This document shows positions 6,124 to 7,655 of a stretch of 7,655 bases of DNA, one piece after another; position 1 is the first letter of the stretch; each line of letters begins with the position of its first letter. The translations under genes and the position numbers were made by a program. The notes under the pieces were generated by a model. It made no database searches, was not told the DNA's origin, and saw only the letters and a list, made by a program, of their open reading frames with translations. Source of the stretch: Actinomycetes bacterium (lineage in GTDB: Bacteria; Actinomycetota; Actinomycetes; Mycobacteriales; Micromonosporaceae); assembly GCA_023437285.1 (NCBI GenBank), contig JAEZGP010000566.1, positions 1 through 7,655 on the forward strand, read 5' to 3'.

Positions 6124-7224
6124 CTAGCGTGCCACACCCGACAGATTCCGGCTTGGCGACAGGCGCCACGGCCGGCCCCAGACCTGGCGAGCACGGGCGG
6201 TGGTGTGCGCCACCACCCCGGCGCTGACCCACCGGCCGGCGCTCACGGCGCCGACGCTCACCGGGCCGCCCGCCGCCGGGACGGGCTCGTCGAGCAGGCC
6301 GCGTACCGCGCGGGCCACCGTACGGGGGGCCTCCATCTGCGCGACGTGGCCCACCTTGTCGAGGATGAGCAGGCGGCTGTCCGGGATGACGCGCGCCACC
6401 TGCGGCGCGACGCGTACGTCCACGAGCCGGTCCTGGCGTCCGGTAACCACCAGCGTGGGAGCGGTGACCCGCGTCGCGACCCGCCACAGCGACGCCTCGC
6501 CGGGCAGGTAGGCCCGCACGAAGCTGCCGACCAGCCCGCGCAGCGTGCGCAGGTACGCGTCGTAGTACCACGGCAGGTCGAACCGGATGCGCACCTCCTC
6601 GACGGCCTCCAGCCAGCGCTGTTCGGGGATCACGGTCGGGTCGGCGTAGCAGGTCTCGATGACCTGCCGGGCCAGCTCGTCCGGGGACACCCCGGCGAGG
6701 CGGCGGGCGGCCAACCGGTCGGCGCGGGGCAGCATCAGCAGCGGCAGCAGGCGCCCGTGCACGGAACGGCGCGGGTCCAGGAACGGCATCGCCGGCGAGA
6801 CCAGCGTCAGCGTACGGACGAGGTCGGGCCGCACGCCCGCGACCCGTACGCAGATGGCTCCGCCGAGCGAGTTGCCGAACAGGTGCACGGGGCCGCGACC
6901 CGAGTGCTCGATCCACCGGATCACCCGATGGGCCAGGGCCGCCACGGAGTACGAGTCGGTGGGGTCGCTGCGGCCGAACCCGGGCAGGTCGATGGCCTCC
7001 CCGTCGACCCGGTCGGCGAGCAGGAACGCCAGGTCGGTCCAGTTGAGCGAGGAGCCGCCGAGCCCATGCACGTACAGCGCGGGCGGGGCGTCGGGGACGG
7101 TCGCGGGCGTGCGGCGCACGTACACGCTCCGGCCGTCGACGATCTCGTGCCGCCCCGGCCAGGGGGCCGTGACGCCCGTCATGGCCGGCAGGGTCTCCTC
7201 GGGAACCATCGCGGCGCGTCTCAT
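6124..7224 (-). CDS. Alpha/beta fold hydrolase
   Basis: A hydrolase of the alpha/beta-hydrolase-1 type; its substrate (ester, lipid or lactone) cannot be told from sequence. The oxyanion region HGLGGSSLNW is at 53-62 and DLPGFGRSD at 79-87. The nucleophile elbow is GNSLGG with Ser119, the acid is Asp265 in TGRQDRLVD, and the base is His293 in GHVAQMEAP, so the triad is complete. A helical lid region is likely at about 150-240. After the domain (about residue 310) a 55-residue Ala/Val/Gly/Arg-rich tail continues to the C-terminus without recognisable structure. There is no signal peptide, so it is probably cytoplasmic. The start is uncertain: ATG 7224 lacks a ribosome binding site, ATG 7209 is also possible, and ATG 7182 has GAGGAG (7195-7200) but 12 nt away, which is long. 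The triad numbering assumes 7224. It starts 25 nt after the upstream gene and ends 6 nt before DUF3152 copy A, so it sits inside the operon. Confidence 0.92.
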   Translation of the reverse strand: MRRAAMVPEETLPAMTGVTAPWPGRHEIVDGRSVYVRRTPATVPDAPPALYVHGLGGSSLNWTDLAFLLADRVDGEAIDLPGFGRSDPTDSYSVAALAHRVIRWIEHSGRGPVHLFGNSLGGAICVRVAGVRPDLVRTLTLVSPAMPFLDPRRSVHGRLLPLLMLPRADRLAARRLAGVSPDELARQVIETCYADPTVIPEQRWLEAVEEVRIRFDLPWYYDAYLRTLRGLVGSFVRAYLPGEASLWRVATRVTAPTLVVTGRQDRLVDVRVAPQVARVIPDSRLLILDKVGHVAQMEAPRTVARAVRGLLDEPVPAAGGPVSVGAVSAGRWVSAGVVAHTTARARQVWGRPWRLSPSRNLSGVAR

Positions 7225-7249
7225 CGGTCAATTGTGCCCCGAGGAGCGG

Positions 7250-7655
7250 TCAGCTCAGTAGCGCGTCGAGGCGCCGGTTGAGCGCCGACAGGGTGGCGCA
7301 CACCACTGCCTGGCGCGGGTCGCCGGCCACGACGGAGGAGCCGGCGAGCTGCTCCGCCCAGCCGTCGCAGACGAGCAGCAGCACGACGAGCGCGACCTCG
7401 CACCCGGCGAACGGCACGAGCCCCACGTGCTCGATGAAGATGCGTCCGCGCGGCTGCCCGCTGCTGTCGTCGAGCAGCAGTTCGTCGACCGCGCTGCCGG
7501 CGGCCGCGGCGGCCAGGCGCAGCACGTACCCGTCCACGGCCGGGCCGCGCGCGGTGCCGGTCGCCCGGGCGTGCGGCTTGACGGTCAGGCGCACCTCGAC
7601 GGTGGCCTCCATGCCGAGCGTGGTGACCTGCACGTGGTCGAGCACGACCCGCGGG
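7250..7655 (-). CDS. Hypothetical protein, C-terminal part (5' end outside the window)
   Basis: I do not recognise this gene. The frame stays open to the window edge, so the GTG at 7645 is probably internal, and only the last 134 or so residues are visible. The first half alternates short beta-like stretches (VEVRLTV, then ATGTARGP). It continues into an Ala-rich helix (LRLAAAAAGSAVDELL) and a second hydrophobic segment (CEVALVVLLLVC) that could be buried strand or membrane. It ends with an amphipathic helix (AVVCATLSALNRRLDALLS). The arrangement looks like a compact alpha/beta domain, but I cannot name a family. Its stop (7250-7252) lies 25 nt before the hydrolase start, so it is probably the first visible gene of the same operon. 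Codon use fits its neighbours, with no sign of transfer. Confidence 0.75.
   Translation of the reverse strand, partial: PRVVLDHVQVTTLGMEATVEVRLTVKPHARATGTARGPAVDGYVLRLAAAAAGSAVDELLLDDSSGQPRGRIFIEHVGLVPFAGCEVALVVLLLVCDGWAEQLAGSSVVAGDPRQAVVCATLSALNRRLDALLS

Noticed and set aside
5122..7281. A 719-codon open frame on the + strand
   Set aside because: It lies opposite the hydrolase and DUF3152 copy A genes, which have clear motifs. The translated product is Arg/His/Gln-rich with no domain, typical of antisense frames in high-GC DNA.

Overview
The window is very GC-rich with strong G/C bias at third codon positions. Together with a 392-residue MoeZ next to DUF3152-type genes, this points to a high-GC actinomycete chromosome. 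Micromonosporaceae is my best guess, from general look only. I see no phage, transposase, CRISPR, tRNA or rRNA.

Layout: positions 1-457 carry no gene but hold two copies, 130 bp apart, of a long hairpin-forming repeat. The proA gene (458-1714, + strand) follows with a good ribosome binding site. Positions 1715-1934 are a convergent intergenic stretch with a 31-bp tandem repeat and an imperfect 14-bp-stem hairpin that may stop transcription from both sides. Everything to the right is on the - strand and looks like one operon. In transcription order: the C-terminal part of an unrecognised gene (7655-7250), an alpha/beta hydrolase (7224-6124), two tandem DUF3152-type membrane-anchored zincin-like proteins (6117-4993 and 4960-4112), moeZ (3982-2804), and a small prenyltransferase/squalene-oxidase-repeat protein (2765-1935). 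The gaps between these genes are about 25, 6, 32, 129 and 38 nt.

Function: ProA makes glutamate-5-semialdehyde for proline synthesis and is unrelated to the - strand cluster. MoeZ adenylates the C-terminus of small ubiquitin-like sulfur-carrier proteins and loads sulfur on them for molybdopterin, cysteine or thio-metabolite synthesis. No sulfur carrier is encoded here. The two DUF3152 proteins are predicted to sit on the outer face of the membrane with an intact HExxHxxGxxH zinc motif and four matching cysteines. The hydrolase has a complete Ser-Asp-His triad. The proximity of these genes suggests co-expression, but the sequence does not show a shared pathway.

The least explained items are the paired hairpin repeats upstream of proA, the duplicated metallopeptidase-like genes (one with an octapeptide-repeat cytoplasmic tail), and the toroid-repeat protein that lacks a recognisable catalytic motif. 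Most of the window is otherwise ordinary actinobacterial housekeeping sequence.
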